Below are positions 39,732-51,832 of a stretch of DNA of 64,000 nucleotides, piece after piece; the stretch's first letter is position 1, and each line of letters opens with the position of its first letter. The DNA lies in assembly GCF_033406955.1 (NCBI RefSeq), contig NZ_CP137734.1, positions 1,302,001-1,366,000 of the forward strand, given 5' to 3'. The notes below the pieces were generated by a model that saw nothing but the letters and a program-made list of their open reading frames with translations, had not been told where the DNA came from and did no database searches. The DNA is from Streptomyces violaceoruber. Lineage in GTDB: Bacteria > Actinomycetota > Actinomycetes > Streptomycetales > Streptomycetaceae. The position numbers were made by a program, and so were the translations under genes.

Positions 39732-41214
39732 ATACGGGCAGGAAGTTGATCGGGTGGTCGTCGGTCGCCCACAGGTACTGGACGGCGTACGCCCGCCAGG
39801 GCCGCCAGGCCGCCGCGCGGGCGGTGAGCGCGGCCGGGGTGGAGGGCAGGCCCAGTTCGGCGGCGGCGCGGCGGATGCCGAGGTCGGTGGGGAGGAAGGC
39901 GTCGGGGTCGCCGAGGGCGCGCATGGCGATGACGTCGGCGGTCCAGGGGCCGAAGCCGGGCAGGGCCAGGAGCCGGGCGCGGGTCTCGGCCCAGTCGGAC
40001 TCGACGCCCGGGTTGACCGAGCCGTCGGCCAGGTGGGCGACCAGGGTGGTGAAGGTGGTGCGGCGAGTCCTGGGCATCGCCAGGGTCTCCGGGTCCACCG
40101 CCGCCAGCGCCTCGGTCGACGGGAAGAGGTGGGTCAGGCCGCCCTCGGGGTCGTCCACCGGATCGCCGTGCGCGGTGACCAGGCGGGCGGCGTGGGTGCG
40201 GGCGGCGGCGGTGGAGACCTGCTGGCCGAGCACGGCCCGTACGGCGAACTCCGCCTCGTCCACGGTGCGCGGCACGCGCCGCCCGGGGGCCTTGTCGACG
40301 AGCGGCGCGAGCAGCGGGTCGGCGCGCAGCTGGTCGTCGATCGCCGTCGGGTCGGCGTCCAGGTCGAGCAGGCGCCGGCAGCGGCTGATGGCGACGGTCA
40401 GGTCGCGCAGGTCGCTGAGGGTGAGGCGGCAGGCGATGTGGTCGGGGTTCGGGGTGAGGGCCACGATGCCGTGACCGTACGGGAGGCGCAGGGTGCGTCG
40501 GTACGCGCCGTCCCGCCACTCCTCCACGCCGGGTACGGCGGTGGCGGCGAGGTGGCCGAAGAGGTTGTCGGGGTTGAGGGGGGCGCGGAAGGGGAGGCGG
40601 AGGGACAGGGCGCCGGGGGCGGTGGCGGCGCGGCGGTTCCTGGGGGCGCGGGTGCGCAGTTCGCTCGGGGAGAGGGCGTAGACCTCGCGGACCGTGTCGT
40701 TGAAGGTGCGGATGGAGGAGAAGCCGGCCGCGAAGGCGATGTCCGCCATGGGCAGCGGGGTGGTCTCGATCAGCAGCCGTGCGGTCTGGGCGCGCTGTGC
40801 GCGGGCGAGGGCGAGGGGGCCCGCGCCCAGCTCGGCCAGGAGCTGGCGTTCGACCTGGCGGGTGCTGTAGCCGAGGCGGGAGGCGAGACCGGGCACGCCC
40901 TCGCGGTCCACGACGCCGTCGGCGATCAGGCGCATGGCGCGGGCCGTGAGGTCGGCGCGCCGGTTCCACTCGGGCGAGCCCGGGCTGGTGTCCGGGCGGC
41001 AGCGCTTGCACGCCCGGAACCCGGCCTGCTGGCAGGCCGCCGCGCTCGGGTAGAAGGTCATGTTCCCGGGCTTGGGCGGCACCACCGGACAGCTCGGCCG
41101 GCAGTAGATGCCGGTGGTCAGGACGGCCGTGAAGAACCAGCCGTCGAACCGCGCGTCCTTCGACTGCACGGCGCGCACGCAGCGCTCGGTGTCGGTGTGC
41201 ATTCCCGTCTGCAT
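39730..41214 (-). CDS. Ada-type sensor/AraC activator fused to AlkA 3-methyladenine glycosylase
   Basis: 494 residues. Domains: Ada zinc domain (residues ~8-85) with Cys38, Cys42, Cys69 and Cys72, the same numbering as Escherichia coli Ada, where Cys38 takes methyl from phosphotriesters; an AraC helix-turn-helix region (~90-190; SRLGYSTRQVERQLL, FAAGFSSIRTFNDTV); and AlkA with HhH motif LPGFGPWTADVIAMRA and catalytic Asp444 (FLPTDLGIRR). It replaces Ada's own methyltransferase domain, which is the separate ogt product. The ATG at 41214 is supported by Cys38 numbering and a CATCCT -10 six bases upstream. Alkylation-induced autoregulation is likely. Confidence 0.92.
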   Translation of the reverse strand: MQTGMHTDTERCVRAVQSKDARFDGWFFTAVLTTGIYCRPSCPVVPPKPGNMTFYPSAAACQQAGFRACKRCRPDTSPGSPEWNRRADLTARAMRLIADGVVDREGVPGLASRLGYSTRQVERQLLAELGAGPLALARAQRAQTARLLIETTPLPMADIAFAAGFSSIRTFNDTVREVYALSPSELRTRAPRNRRAATAPGALSLRLPFRAPLNPDNLFGHLAATAVPGVEEWRDGAYRRTLRLPYGHGIVALTPNPDHIACRLTLSDLRDLTVAISRCRRLLDLDADPTAIDDQLRADPLLAPLVDKAPGRRVPRTVDEAEFAVRAVLGQQVSTAAARTHAARLVTAHGDPVDDPEGGLTHLFPSTEALAAVDPETLAMPRTRRTTFTTLVAHLADGSVNPGVESDWAETRARLLALPGFGPWTADVIAMRALGDPDAFLPTDLGIRRAAAELGLPSTPAALTARAAAWRPWRAYAVQYLWATDDHPINFLPV

Positions 41215-41220
41215 GCGTCC

Positions 41221-41226
41221 AGGATG
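41221..41226 (-). promoter_or_regulatory. -10 hexamer for leaderless Ada/AlkA mRNA
   Basis: CATCCT on the minus strand, 6 bases before the ATG at 41214. Confidence 0.4.
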
Positions 41227-41293
41227 GAGCACCGGCCGGGCCGGGGCTGGCGGGATTCCGACATGGAGGTGCCGCGTGCTGGGGCCCTGCGGA

Positions 41294-43210
41294 TCACTCC
41301 GGGCGCCAGGCCGACTCGCGCAGCAGCCGCAGGCCGTTCAGGCCGACCAGCACGGTCGAGCCCTCGTGGCCCGCGACGCCGAGCGGCAGCGGGAGGTGGC
41401 CGATGAGGTCCCACAGGACGAGGACGGTGATGAAGACCCCGGCGACGGCCAGGTTCTGGACGACCAGTCTGCGGGCCCGCCGGGAGAGGTCCACGACGGC
41501 GGGTACGGCCGTCAGCTCGTCGCGCACGACGACCGCGTCGGCGGTCTCCAGGGCGAGGTCGGAGCCGGCCCGGCCCATGGCGACACCGGCGTGCGCGGCG
41601 GCCAGCGCGGGGGCGTCGTTGACGCCGTCGCCGACGAAGAGCACCTTGCGGCCGGCCCGCTCCCGTTCCCGTACGGCCCCGACCTTGTCCTCCGGCAGCA
41701 GTCCGGCGCGGACGTCGGTGATGCCGGTCGCGTCGGCCACGCGGGCGGCGGCGGCCGCGTGGTCGCCGGTGAGCAGGGTGGGGGCGGTGCCGGTGAGGGC
41801 GGTGAGCCGGGTGGTGGCCCGGGCGGCGTCGTCGCGGAGGCGGTCGGTGAGGGCGAGGGTGCCGAGGTGGGTGCCGTCGCGGGTGACGCGGACGGTGGTT
41901 TCGGCGCCCGCAGCGCCCGCAGCGCCCTCGGTGGGCTCGGCGCGGCCGACGTGCACCGTGCGGCCGTCGATCACGGCCGTCACGCCGCGGCCGGGGGCCG
42001 CCGTGAAGTCGTCGGCGGGCGCGATGTGCAGTCCCCGGGCGCGGGCGGCGGCCACGATCGCGCGGGCCAGCGGGTGCTCGCTGGGGTGCTCGGCCGCGGC
42101 GGCGAGGGCGAGGAGGGCGTCCTCGTCGACCCCGGCGCCGGCCGCGGGGGTTACGGCGGTCACCTCGGGGGTGCCCTCGGTGAGGGTGCCGGTCTTGTCG
42201 AGGGCGGCGGTGTCGATCTCGCCGAGGCGTTCCATGGCGACCGCCGACTTGACCAGGACGCCGTGCCGGCCGGCGTTGGCGATGGCCGAGAGCAGCGGCG
42301 GCATGGTCGCCAGGACGACCGCGCACGGCGAGGCGACGATCATGAAGGTCATGGCGCGCAGCAGGGCGTCGGTGAGGTCGGCGCCGAAGGCGAGCGGGAT
42401 GCCGAAGACCGCGAGGGTGGCGACGACCACCCCGACCGAGTAGCGCTGCTCGATCTTCTCGATGAACAGCTGGGTCGGCGCCTTGGTGCGGGACGCCTCC
42501 TCGACCAGGGTGACGATCCGGGCGATGACCGAGTCGGCCGGGTCGCGCCCGACGCGGACGCGCAGCGCGCCGGTGCCGTTGAGGGTGCCGGCGAAGACGT
42601 CGTCGCCGGGGCGCTTGAGGACGGGCAGGGACTCGCCGGTGATGGTGGCCTGGTCGACCTCTCCGGCGCCCTCGGCGACGGTGCCGTCGGCGCCGATCCG
42701 CTCCCCCGGCCGGACCAGGACCAGGTCGCCGACGGCGAGGTCGGCGGTCGGGACGGTCTCCTCGCCGCCTTCCCGCAGCCGGGTCGCGGTGGTGGGCGCG
42801 AGGTCGAGCAGGCCGCGCACGGAGTCGGCGGTGCGGGCGGTGGCCAGGGCCTCCAGGGCGCCGGAGGTGGCGAAGATGACGATCAGCAGACCGCCGTCGA
42901 GGACCTGCCCGATCGCGGCCGCGCCGAGCGCCGCGACGATCATCAGCAGGTCGACGTCCAGGGTCTTCTCGCGCAGCGCCCGCAGCCCTTCCAGCGCGGG
43001 TTCCCAGCCGCCGGACGCGTAGGCGACGGCGTACAGCGGGCCGTACGTCCAGGCGGTGGCACCGCCGAGGTCGAGGGGCAGGGCGAGGAGGAAGGCGACG
43101 AGGGACACCAGCGCCCAGCGGGCCTCGGGCAGGGCGAGGACGCGGGTGCGGCGGCGGGGCGCCCGGCGGACGGGCGCGGGGACCGGGGTGGGGGCAAGCG
43201 TGGTGGACAC
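41294..43210 (-). CDS. P1B-4-type heavy-metal-transporting ATPase
   Basis: 638 residues. Exports a divalent transition metal (Co, Zn, Fe or Ni) at the cost of ATP. Phosphorylation Asp338 is in LDKTGTLTEG; actuator TGES and hinge GDGVNDAPAL are present. The membrane metal site is SPC in IVASPCAVVLA, and the last helix has HEGSTVLVGLNGLRLL. SPC plus HEG(G/S)T is the P1B-4 signature. There is no N-terminal CxxC metal domain. GTG at 43210 is chosen because TAAGGT ends 7 bases upstream; GTG at 43219 would add three residues. It is divergent from its ArsR partner. Confidence 0.92.
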   Translation of the reverse strand: MSTTLAPTPVPAPVRRAPRRRTRVLALPEARWALVSLVAFLLALPLDLGGATAWTYGPLYAVAYASGGWEPALEGLRALREKTLDVDLLMIVAALGAAAIGQVLDGGLLIVIFATSGALEALATARTADSVRGLLDLAPTTATRLREGGEETVPTADLAVGDLVLVRPGERIGADGTVAEGAGEVDQATITGESLPVLKRPGDDVFAGTLNGTGALRVRVGRDPADSVIARIVTLVEEASRTKAPTQLFIEKIEQRYSVGVVVATLAVFGIPLAFGADLTDALLRAMTFMIVASPCAVVLATMPPLLSAIANAGRHGVLVKSAVAMERLGEIDTAALDKTGTLTEGTPEVTAVTPAAGAGVDEDALLALAAAAEHPSEHPLARAIVAAARARGLHIAPADDFTAAPGRGVTAVIDGRTVHVGRAEPTEGAAGAAGAETTVRVTRDGTHLGTLALTDRLRDDAARATTRLTALTGTAPTLLTGDHAAAAARVADATGITDVRAGLLPEDKVGAVRERERAGRKVLFVGDGVNDAPALAAAHAGVAMGRAGSDLALETADAVVVRDELTAVPAVVDLSRRARRLVVQNLAVAGVFITVLVLWDLIGHLPLPLGVAGHEGSTVLVGLNGLRLLRESAWRPE

Positions 43211-43217
43211 GCGGCAC

Positions 43218-43272
43218 ACCTTACAGGAACGGATGAAGACTCATTCATGTGTTCATGTGTGGTGAGTAGGAT
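43218..43272. promoter_or_regulatory. divergent ATPase/ArsR promoter region with an ArsR-type operator
   Basis: Minus-strand -10 TAAGGT (43218-43223) serves the ATPase; plus-strand -10 TAGGAT (43267-43272) serves the regulator; both messages would be leaderless. The inverted repeat ATGAA-GACTCA-TTCAT (43233-43248) overlaps both expected -35 regions. TTCATGTG is repeated in tandem beside it (43244-43259). Confidence 0.65.
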
Positions 43273-43279
43273 GAACCGC

Positions 43280-43642
43280 ATGGGTCACGGAGCCGCCACC
43301 ACCGCGCAGGACGCCGCCGCACGCGTGCGGCTGGACGCGGACAACGTCGCCAAGGTCGCCACCACGCTCCAGGCCCTGTCCACCCCCTCCCGGCTGCTGA
43401 TCCTGGCCCGGCTGCGCGAGGGCCCGCTGCCCGCGACCGAGTTGGCGGCGGAGGTCGGCATGGAGCAGTCCGCCTGCTCCCACCAGCTGCGGCTGCTGCG
43501 CAACCTGGGCCTCGTCGTGGGTGAGCGACGTGGCCGTTCGGTGGTGTACGCGCTGCACGACGACCATGTGGCCGGGCTGCTCGACCAGGCCGTGTACCAC
43601 GTGGAGCACCTGCGGCTGGGGATCAGCGACACGGCCGAGTGA
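43280..43642 (+). CDS. ArsR/SmtB-family metal sensor, alpha5 (CzrA) type
   Basis: 120 residues. Winged helix: LSTPSRLLILARLREGPLPATELAAEVG, SACSHQLRLLRNLGLV, GRSVVYAL. The C-terminal helix contains DDHVAGLLDQAVYHVEH, which is D-x-H-x10-H-x2-H, the alpha5 Zn(II)/Co(II) site of CzrA-like sensors; no CxC alpha3 site is present. It should release the divergent ATPase promoter when metal binds. The start is set by the -10 TAGGAT at 43267, 7 bases upstream. It overlaps the convergent DUF72 gene by 20 bases. Confidence 0.92.
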   Translation: MGHGAATTAQDAAARVRLDADNVAKVATTLQALSTPSRLLILARLREGPLPATELAAEVGMEQSACSHQLRLLRNLGLVVGERRGRSVVYALHDDHVAGLLDQAVYHVEHLRLGISDTAE

Positions 43643-44501
43643 GCAGCCGCCGCATGCTCTCGGCGGCTCCAACGGCGGCGTCCGCGCAGCAGTTGTTGAA
43701 GAGCACGTGCAGCTCGTCCGCCTGCCGGGCGGCGCGCCGCAACCGGGGCACCCAGGCGGCGAGTTCGGTCACGTCGTAGTCGTACCGGAAGCGGTCCTCC
43801 TTGCTTCCCCTCCCCCAGGCGGCGCTGCGGCCGTGGAACCGTACGACGGCGAGGGAGGGCCGGGTGACCGGCGCGATGGGCGGCAGGGACCCGGGCAGCC
43901 GCTGGGCCATGTCGGTGCCGACGGCCGACGCGCCGAGGGCGGACAGCGACGCGCGGGTGGCCTCCGCCCGCTCCGGCTCCCACCACCCCGGATGGCGGAA
44001 CTCCACGGCGAGCGGCCATCCCTGCGTACGCAGGGCGCACGCTTCGAGCGTCGCCTCGGCCGGGTCGCCCGGCGCGAACCACGGCGGGAACTGGAACAGC
44101 ACGGTGCCGAGCCGTCCGGCCTTGCGCAGCGGCTCGATCCCCTCGGCGAAGCGCCCCCACACCTCGTCCAGCAGGCCCTCACCCGCCCGCCCGCGCCTCA
44201 GCGGGCCGGGGTCGGTTCCGCGCAGGTCCGCGGGCAGGGACTCCGCGCGCGTGGGGTGGCCGGTCAGCAGGGAGAACGCCTTGACGTCGAAGCGGAAGCC
44301 GTCCGGCGTGCGCTCCACCCACAGCTCGCTGTTGCGCCGGCTCGGCAACGCGTAGTATCCGGCGTCCACTTCGACGACGGGCAGCCGCGAGGCGTAGTGC
44401 CGCAGCCGCCCCTCCGCGTCCCGGCGCCCGCGCGGATACCAGCCGCTCGCCAGGAGCTGCCGGTCCGTCCACGAACAGGCGCCGACCAGAATGTCACCCA
44501 T
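43623..44501 (-). CDS. DUF72-domain protein
   Basis: 292 residues, a TIM-barrel-like family of unknown function: ILVGACSWTDRQLLASGWYP at the start, VEVDAGYYALPS near residue 45, FQFPPWF and AVEFRHPGWW in the middle, and a late ADELHVLFNNCC. These charged and aromatic motifs are family-wide. The ATG abuts a strong hairpin (44502-44526) and lacks a Shine-Dalgarno, so initiation may be leaderless from a weak TAACCG -10. Confidence 0.8.
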   Translation of the reverse strand: MGDILVGACSWTDRQLLASGWYPRGRRDAEGRLRHYASRLPVVEVDAGYYALPSRRNSELWVERTPDGFRFDVKAFSLLTGHPTRAESLPADLRGTDPGPLRRGRAGEGLLDEVWGRFAEGIEPLRKAGRLGTVLFQFPPWFAPGDPAEATLEACALRTQGWPLAVEFRHPGWWEPERAEATRASLSALGASAVGTDMAQRLPGSLPPIAPVTRPSLAVVRFHGRSAAWGRGSKEDRFRYDYDVTELAAWVPRLRRAARQADELHVLFNNCCADAAVGAAESMRRLLTRPCR

Positions 44502-44526
44502 GGGAGCCCGGTTACCCCGGGCTCCC
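44502..44526 (-). terminator. hairpin after the beta-galactosidase gene, directly against the DUF72 start codon
   Basis: A perfect 10-bp stem (44502-44511 with 44517-44526) and 5-base loop lie 14 bases after the stop at 44541. The stem ends at the base before the DUF72 ATG. Confidence 0.7.
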
Positions 44527-44540
44527 GTCGTGATCCGGGC

Positions 44541-48569
<4,029 letters not shown>

Positions 48570-48734
48570 TCACGGGTCACCCTAGAACCCGAACACAACC
48601 GAATCAATTACCCCGTCGGAGTTTGTTTGTTCCTGGTGAACACGGAGACCTTCGGGACGATCGGTCACATGGTCCGGGCCGTTGGGGCACCCAGGTCTGC
48701 CCCTGGGGCTCCTGACGGTGACCGGAACACCGCG

Positions 48735-48740
48735 TAACGT
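48735..48740 (+). promoter_or_regulatory. -10 hexamer for leaderless lectin mRNA
   Basis: TAACGT, 6 bases before GTG at 48747. Confidence 0.55.
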
Positions 48741-48746
48741 CATCCC

Positions 48747-50141
48747 GTGAGCCTGTGGACTTCCCTGGAGCCCGCGTCCGCGACCGTGGACCCCGGCAGC
48801 AGTACGCGCGTACGACTGCGGGTGCGCAACACCGGTGACGTGGTGGACGAGTACCGGTTCGAACCGGTCGGGGACATGGCGCCCTGGACGACGGTCGAGC
48901 CGCAGATGCTGCGCCTGTATCCGGGCACGACCGGCACGGTGGAGCTGACCTTCGCCCCGCCGCGGACGCCGGACGCGGTGGCGGGCCCCCATCCGTACGC
49001 GGTGCGGATCACGCCGACGGAGCACCCCGACGCGGTCACGGTTCCGGAGGGGAACCTGACGATCACGGCGTTCTCCGAGGTGCGCGCCGAGTTGGTGCCG
49101 GTCACGGTGAAGGGGAGGTTCCGGGGCCGGCCGCGGCTGGCGGTCGACAACCTCGGCAACACGAAGGTGACGGCGTCGCTCACGGGCAGCGACACCGGCG
49201 ACCACCTCTCGTACGAGATCCGGCCCTCGAACGTGCAGATCGAGCCCGGGCGTGCGGCGTTCGTCGAGACGACCCTCAAGCCGCGGCAGGTCATCTGGTT
49301 CGGGGCGAAGCAGGAGCGGCCGTACACGCTGGCGGTGCGCCGGTCGGGGGTGGAACCGACCGATGTCGAGGGGACCTATGTGCAGCGCGGGTTCCTGCCC
49401 CGCTGGCTGGCGACGTTCCTGGGCATCGCGCTGGCGCTGGCCATCGCCTTCGTGATGATCTGGATCGCCTACAAGCCGCAGGTCCGCACCAGTGCCACCG
49501 AGCAGACCGAGCAGGCGGGCGCCGCGCTCGCGCCCAGTCCCAGCGCGACCCCGGAGCTGCTGCCCAGCACCGCCGGGTCCGCGCCCGCCGAGCAGCCGCA
49601 GGCGCAGCAGCCGCCCACCCGGGAGCCGGAGGACGAGGGCGGAGCCGGTGGCGAAGCGGCGCCGGCTCCCGAGAAGCGCGAGCAGCCCGAGAAGGAGACG
49701 TCGGGCGGGGGCGGCGGCGACGAGAAGCCGGACGTCGAGGCGCCGGAGCCCGTCGCCCCGGGCACGACCATCTACGGCCACGCCTCGAACCGCTGCATCG
49801 AGGTGGCGGGCCACAAGTGGCGGGACGGTGCGCCGCTGCAGATCGCGGACTGCACTGGAAAGAACTGGCAGAAGTGGGACTTCCGGCCCGACGGCACGAT
49901 CCGCTCGCTGGGCCTGTGCATGGACGCGACCTGGGGCGGCACGGCCAACGGCACGGTGGTCCAGGTGGCGGTGTGCAGCGGCAACCCGGCACAGCAGTTC
50001 ATCCTGGCCGGCCCCCGAGACCTGGTCAACGTGCAGGCCAACAAGTGCGTGGACGTCGTCGACGAGAAGACGGGCAACGGCGCCAGGCTCCAGCTCTGGG
50101 AGTGCAGCGGCCGCGACAACCAGAAGTGGAGCACGCGCTGA
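48747..50141 (+). CDS. membrane-anchored protein with extracellular ricin-B lectin domain
   Basis: 464 residues. There is no N-terminal signal. Residues 1-210 form two Ig/NPCBM-like beta domains predicted cytoplasmic; a single membrane helix lies at about 223-243 (LATFLGIALALAIAFVMIWIAY region). A Pro/Glu/Gly-rich linker follows to about 340. The last ~120 residues are a ricin-type beta-trefoil with Q-x-W-type repeats (NWQKWDF, PAQQFIL, NQKWSTR), predicted outside. It would bind galactose- or xylose-type glycans; being next to a galactosidase is suggestive. GTG start is leaderless. Confidence 0.8.
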   Translation: MSLWTSLEPASATVDPGSSTRVRLRVRNTGDVVDEYRFEPVGDMAPWTTVEPQMLRLYPGTTGTVELTFAPPRTPDAVAGPHPYAVRITPTEHPDAVTVPEGNLTITAFSEVRAELVPVTVKGRFRGRPRLAVDNLGNTKVTASLTGSDTGDHLSYEIRPSNVQIEPGRAAFVETTLKPRQVIWFGAKQERPYTLAVRRSGVEPTDVEGTYVQRGFLPRWLATFLGIALALAIAFVMIWIAYKPQVRTSATEQTEQAGAALAPSPSATPELLPSTAGSAPAEQPQAQQPPTREPEDEGGAGGEAAPAPEKREQPEKETSGGGGGDEKPDVEAPEPVAPGTTIYGHASNRCIEVAGHKWRDGAPLQIADCTGKNWQKWDFRPDGTIRSLGLCMDATWGGTANGTVVQVAVCSGNPAQQFILAGPRDLVNVQANKCVDVVDEKTGNGARLQLWECSGRDNQKWSTR

Positions 50142-50163
50142 CGGACCCGGGGAGGGCGGCGGG

Positions 50164-50832
50164 TCAGCGCTCCGCCGCGGAGACCAGGGACGCCCACTCG
50201 ACGGTGCGGTCGCACCAGCGGTCCAGGAGGACCCGGTCGTGGCCGACGGCCAGCAGGCCCGCGCCGGTGGCGGCCCGGTAGTCCTCCACGACCCGCACCA
50301 GGGCGGCCGTGGTCGAGGCGTCGAGCATCGCCGTCATCTCGTCGCACACCAGCCAGCGGGGGCGCAGCACCAGGGCGCGGGCCAGGCAGGCGCGCTGCAA
50401 CTGGCCGTCGCTGACCTCGTGCGGGCGCCGGGTCAGCAGGTCGGCGGTCAGGCCCACGGTCGCGGACAGTTCCGCGACACGGTCGGCGGCGCCCTCCCGG
50501 CGGCCGGTGGCGCGCAGCGGCTCGGCGATCAGGTCGGCCAGCCGCAGCCGGGGGTCCGCGGAGAGCCGGGCCTGCTGGAAGACGACGCCGAAGGCGGTGC
50601 GCTGTTCCCGTGGTGCGCGGTGCCGCCAGTGCCGTACGGGGGTGCCGTCGAGGTGCAGCGCTCCGGCGTCGGGCTGGTGCAGCAGGGCCGCGACGCGGGC
50701 GAGGGTGGACTTGCCGCAGCCGCTGGGGCCGAGCAGGCCGACCGCCTCCCCCGGCGCGACGGACAGGGAGACGTCCCGGAACACCGGAGCGTTCCTGGCG
50801 TATCCGGCGGTGACGGTGCGCAGTTCAAGCAC
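50164..50832 (-). CDS. nikE: ABC transporter ATP-binding protein, nickel/peptide type, second ATPase
   Basis: 222 residues. Walker A GPSGCGKST, Q-loop FQQARL, signature VSDGQLQRACLARAL (Asp replaces Gly of LSGGQ) and Walker B WLVCDEMTAMLD. It lacks the C-terminal oligopeptide-type extension found in its partner, so it is shorter than usual. GTG lies 8 bases inside the 3' end of nikD. Last gene of the operon. The symbol is assigned by remembered synteny with the S. coelicolor nikABCDE locus. Confidence 0.78.
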   Translation of the reverse strand: MLELRTVTAGYARNAPVFRDVSLSVAPGEAVGLLGPSGCGKSTLARVAALLHQPDAGALHLDGTPVRHWRHRAPREQRTAFGVVFQQARLSADPRLRLADLIAEPLRATGRREGAADRVAELSATVGLTADLLTRRPHEVSDGQLQRACLARALVLRPRWLVCDEMTAMLDASTTAALVRVVEDYRAATGAGLLAVGHDRVLLDRWCDRTVEWASLVSAAER

Positions 50833-51832
50833 GGTCGGCGGCCTCCGTGAGCGCGGCGTGCGGGTGGTGGCAGGCCACCGCGTGGCGCAGCGGGGGCAGG
50901 TCGGCACAGGCGTCGGTGGCCCGGTCGCAGCGGGCGGCGAAGGCGCAGCCGCCCGGCAGGGCGCCGAGTTCGGGCGGCAGGCCGGGGACGGGGGTGAAGG
51001 CACGGTCGGGCAGCGCGTCGAGCAGGCCGCGGCTGTAGGGGTGGCGTGGGCCGGGAGCGCCGAAGAAGGCGTCGGCGTCGGCGAGTTCGACGATCCGCCC
51101 GGCGTACATCACGGCGATGCGGTCGGCGATGCGTGCGGCGGCGGCCAGGTCGTGGGTGATCATCAGCAGGGCGCGACTCCCGGCGTCGCCCCGGGCGCCC
51201 TTGCCCTCGGCGTTGTCGACATGTCGCCGCAGTTCGTCGACGGTGCGGTCCACCAGGTCCCGGTCGAGGCCGGTGGTCGGTTCGTCGGCGAGCAGCAGCG
51301 GGGCGTCACCGACCAGGGCGAGGGCGGTGGCGGCGCGCTGGGCGAGGCCGCCGGAGAGTTCGTGCGGGTGGTGGTCGAGGTGGTCCGCGGGGAACGCGGC
51401 GCGCTCGGCGGCGGCCTCCGCGGCCTCGCGCAGGACCTTGCGTCCGCCGCGGACGCCGGTGAGTTCCGCGACCGTCTCCTCCAGCTGCGAGCGGACGGTG
51501 CGGACCGGGGTGAGGTGGGCGGCGGGGCTCTGCGGGACCAGGCCGATCAGCCGTCCCCGCACCGTGCGGGCGAGGGTCCGCTCGTCGGCGGCGAGCAGGT
51601 CCAGGTCGCCGAGGAGCGCGCGGCCCGCTGTCTGGGCGTTGCCGGGCAGCAGGCCGAGCAGGGCGGAGGCGAGGACGGACTTGCCGCAGCCGCTCTCGCC
51701 GATCAGGGCCAGGCACTCGCCGGGCGCCACGTCGAAGTGGGCGTCGGTGACGGCGGCGACCCGGCGCCCGCCCGGCATCAGGAACCGCACCGACAGTCCG
51801 CGCACCGACAGCACGGGGGCTCGCCCGGTCAC
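50825..51832 (-). CDS. nikD: ABC transporter ATP-binding protein, nickel/peptide type, first ATPase
   Basis: 335 residues. Walker A GESGCGKS, Q-loop VPQSPA, signature LSGGLAQRAATALAL, Walker B LLLADEPTTGLD, and the C-terminal oligo_HPY extension with clustered cysteines (GGCAFAARCDRATDAC). Energises import with nikE. GTG overlaps the nikC stop by 4 bases (GTGA). Confidence 0.8.
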   Translation of the reverse strand: MTGRAPVLSVRGLSVRFLMPGGRRVAAVTDAHFDVAPGECLALIGESGCGKSVLASALLGLLPGNAQTAGRALLGDLDLLAADERTLARTVRGRLIGLVPQSPAAHLTPVRTVRSQLEETVAELTGVRGGRKVLREAAEAAAERAAFPADHLDHHPHELSGGLAQRAATALALVGDAPLLLADEPTTGLDRDLVDRTVDELRRHVDNAEGKGARGDAGSRALLMITHDLAAAARIADRIAVMYAGRIVELADADAFFGAPGPRHPYSRGLLDALPDRAFTPVPGLPPELGALPGGCAFAARCDRATDACADLPPLRHAVACHHPHAALTEAADRA

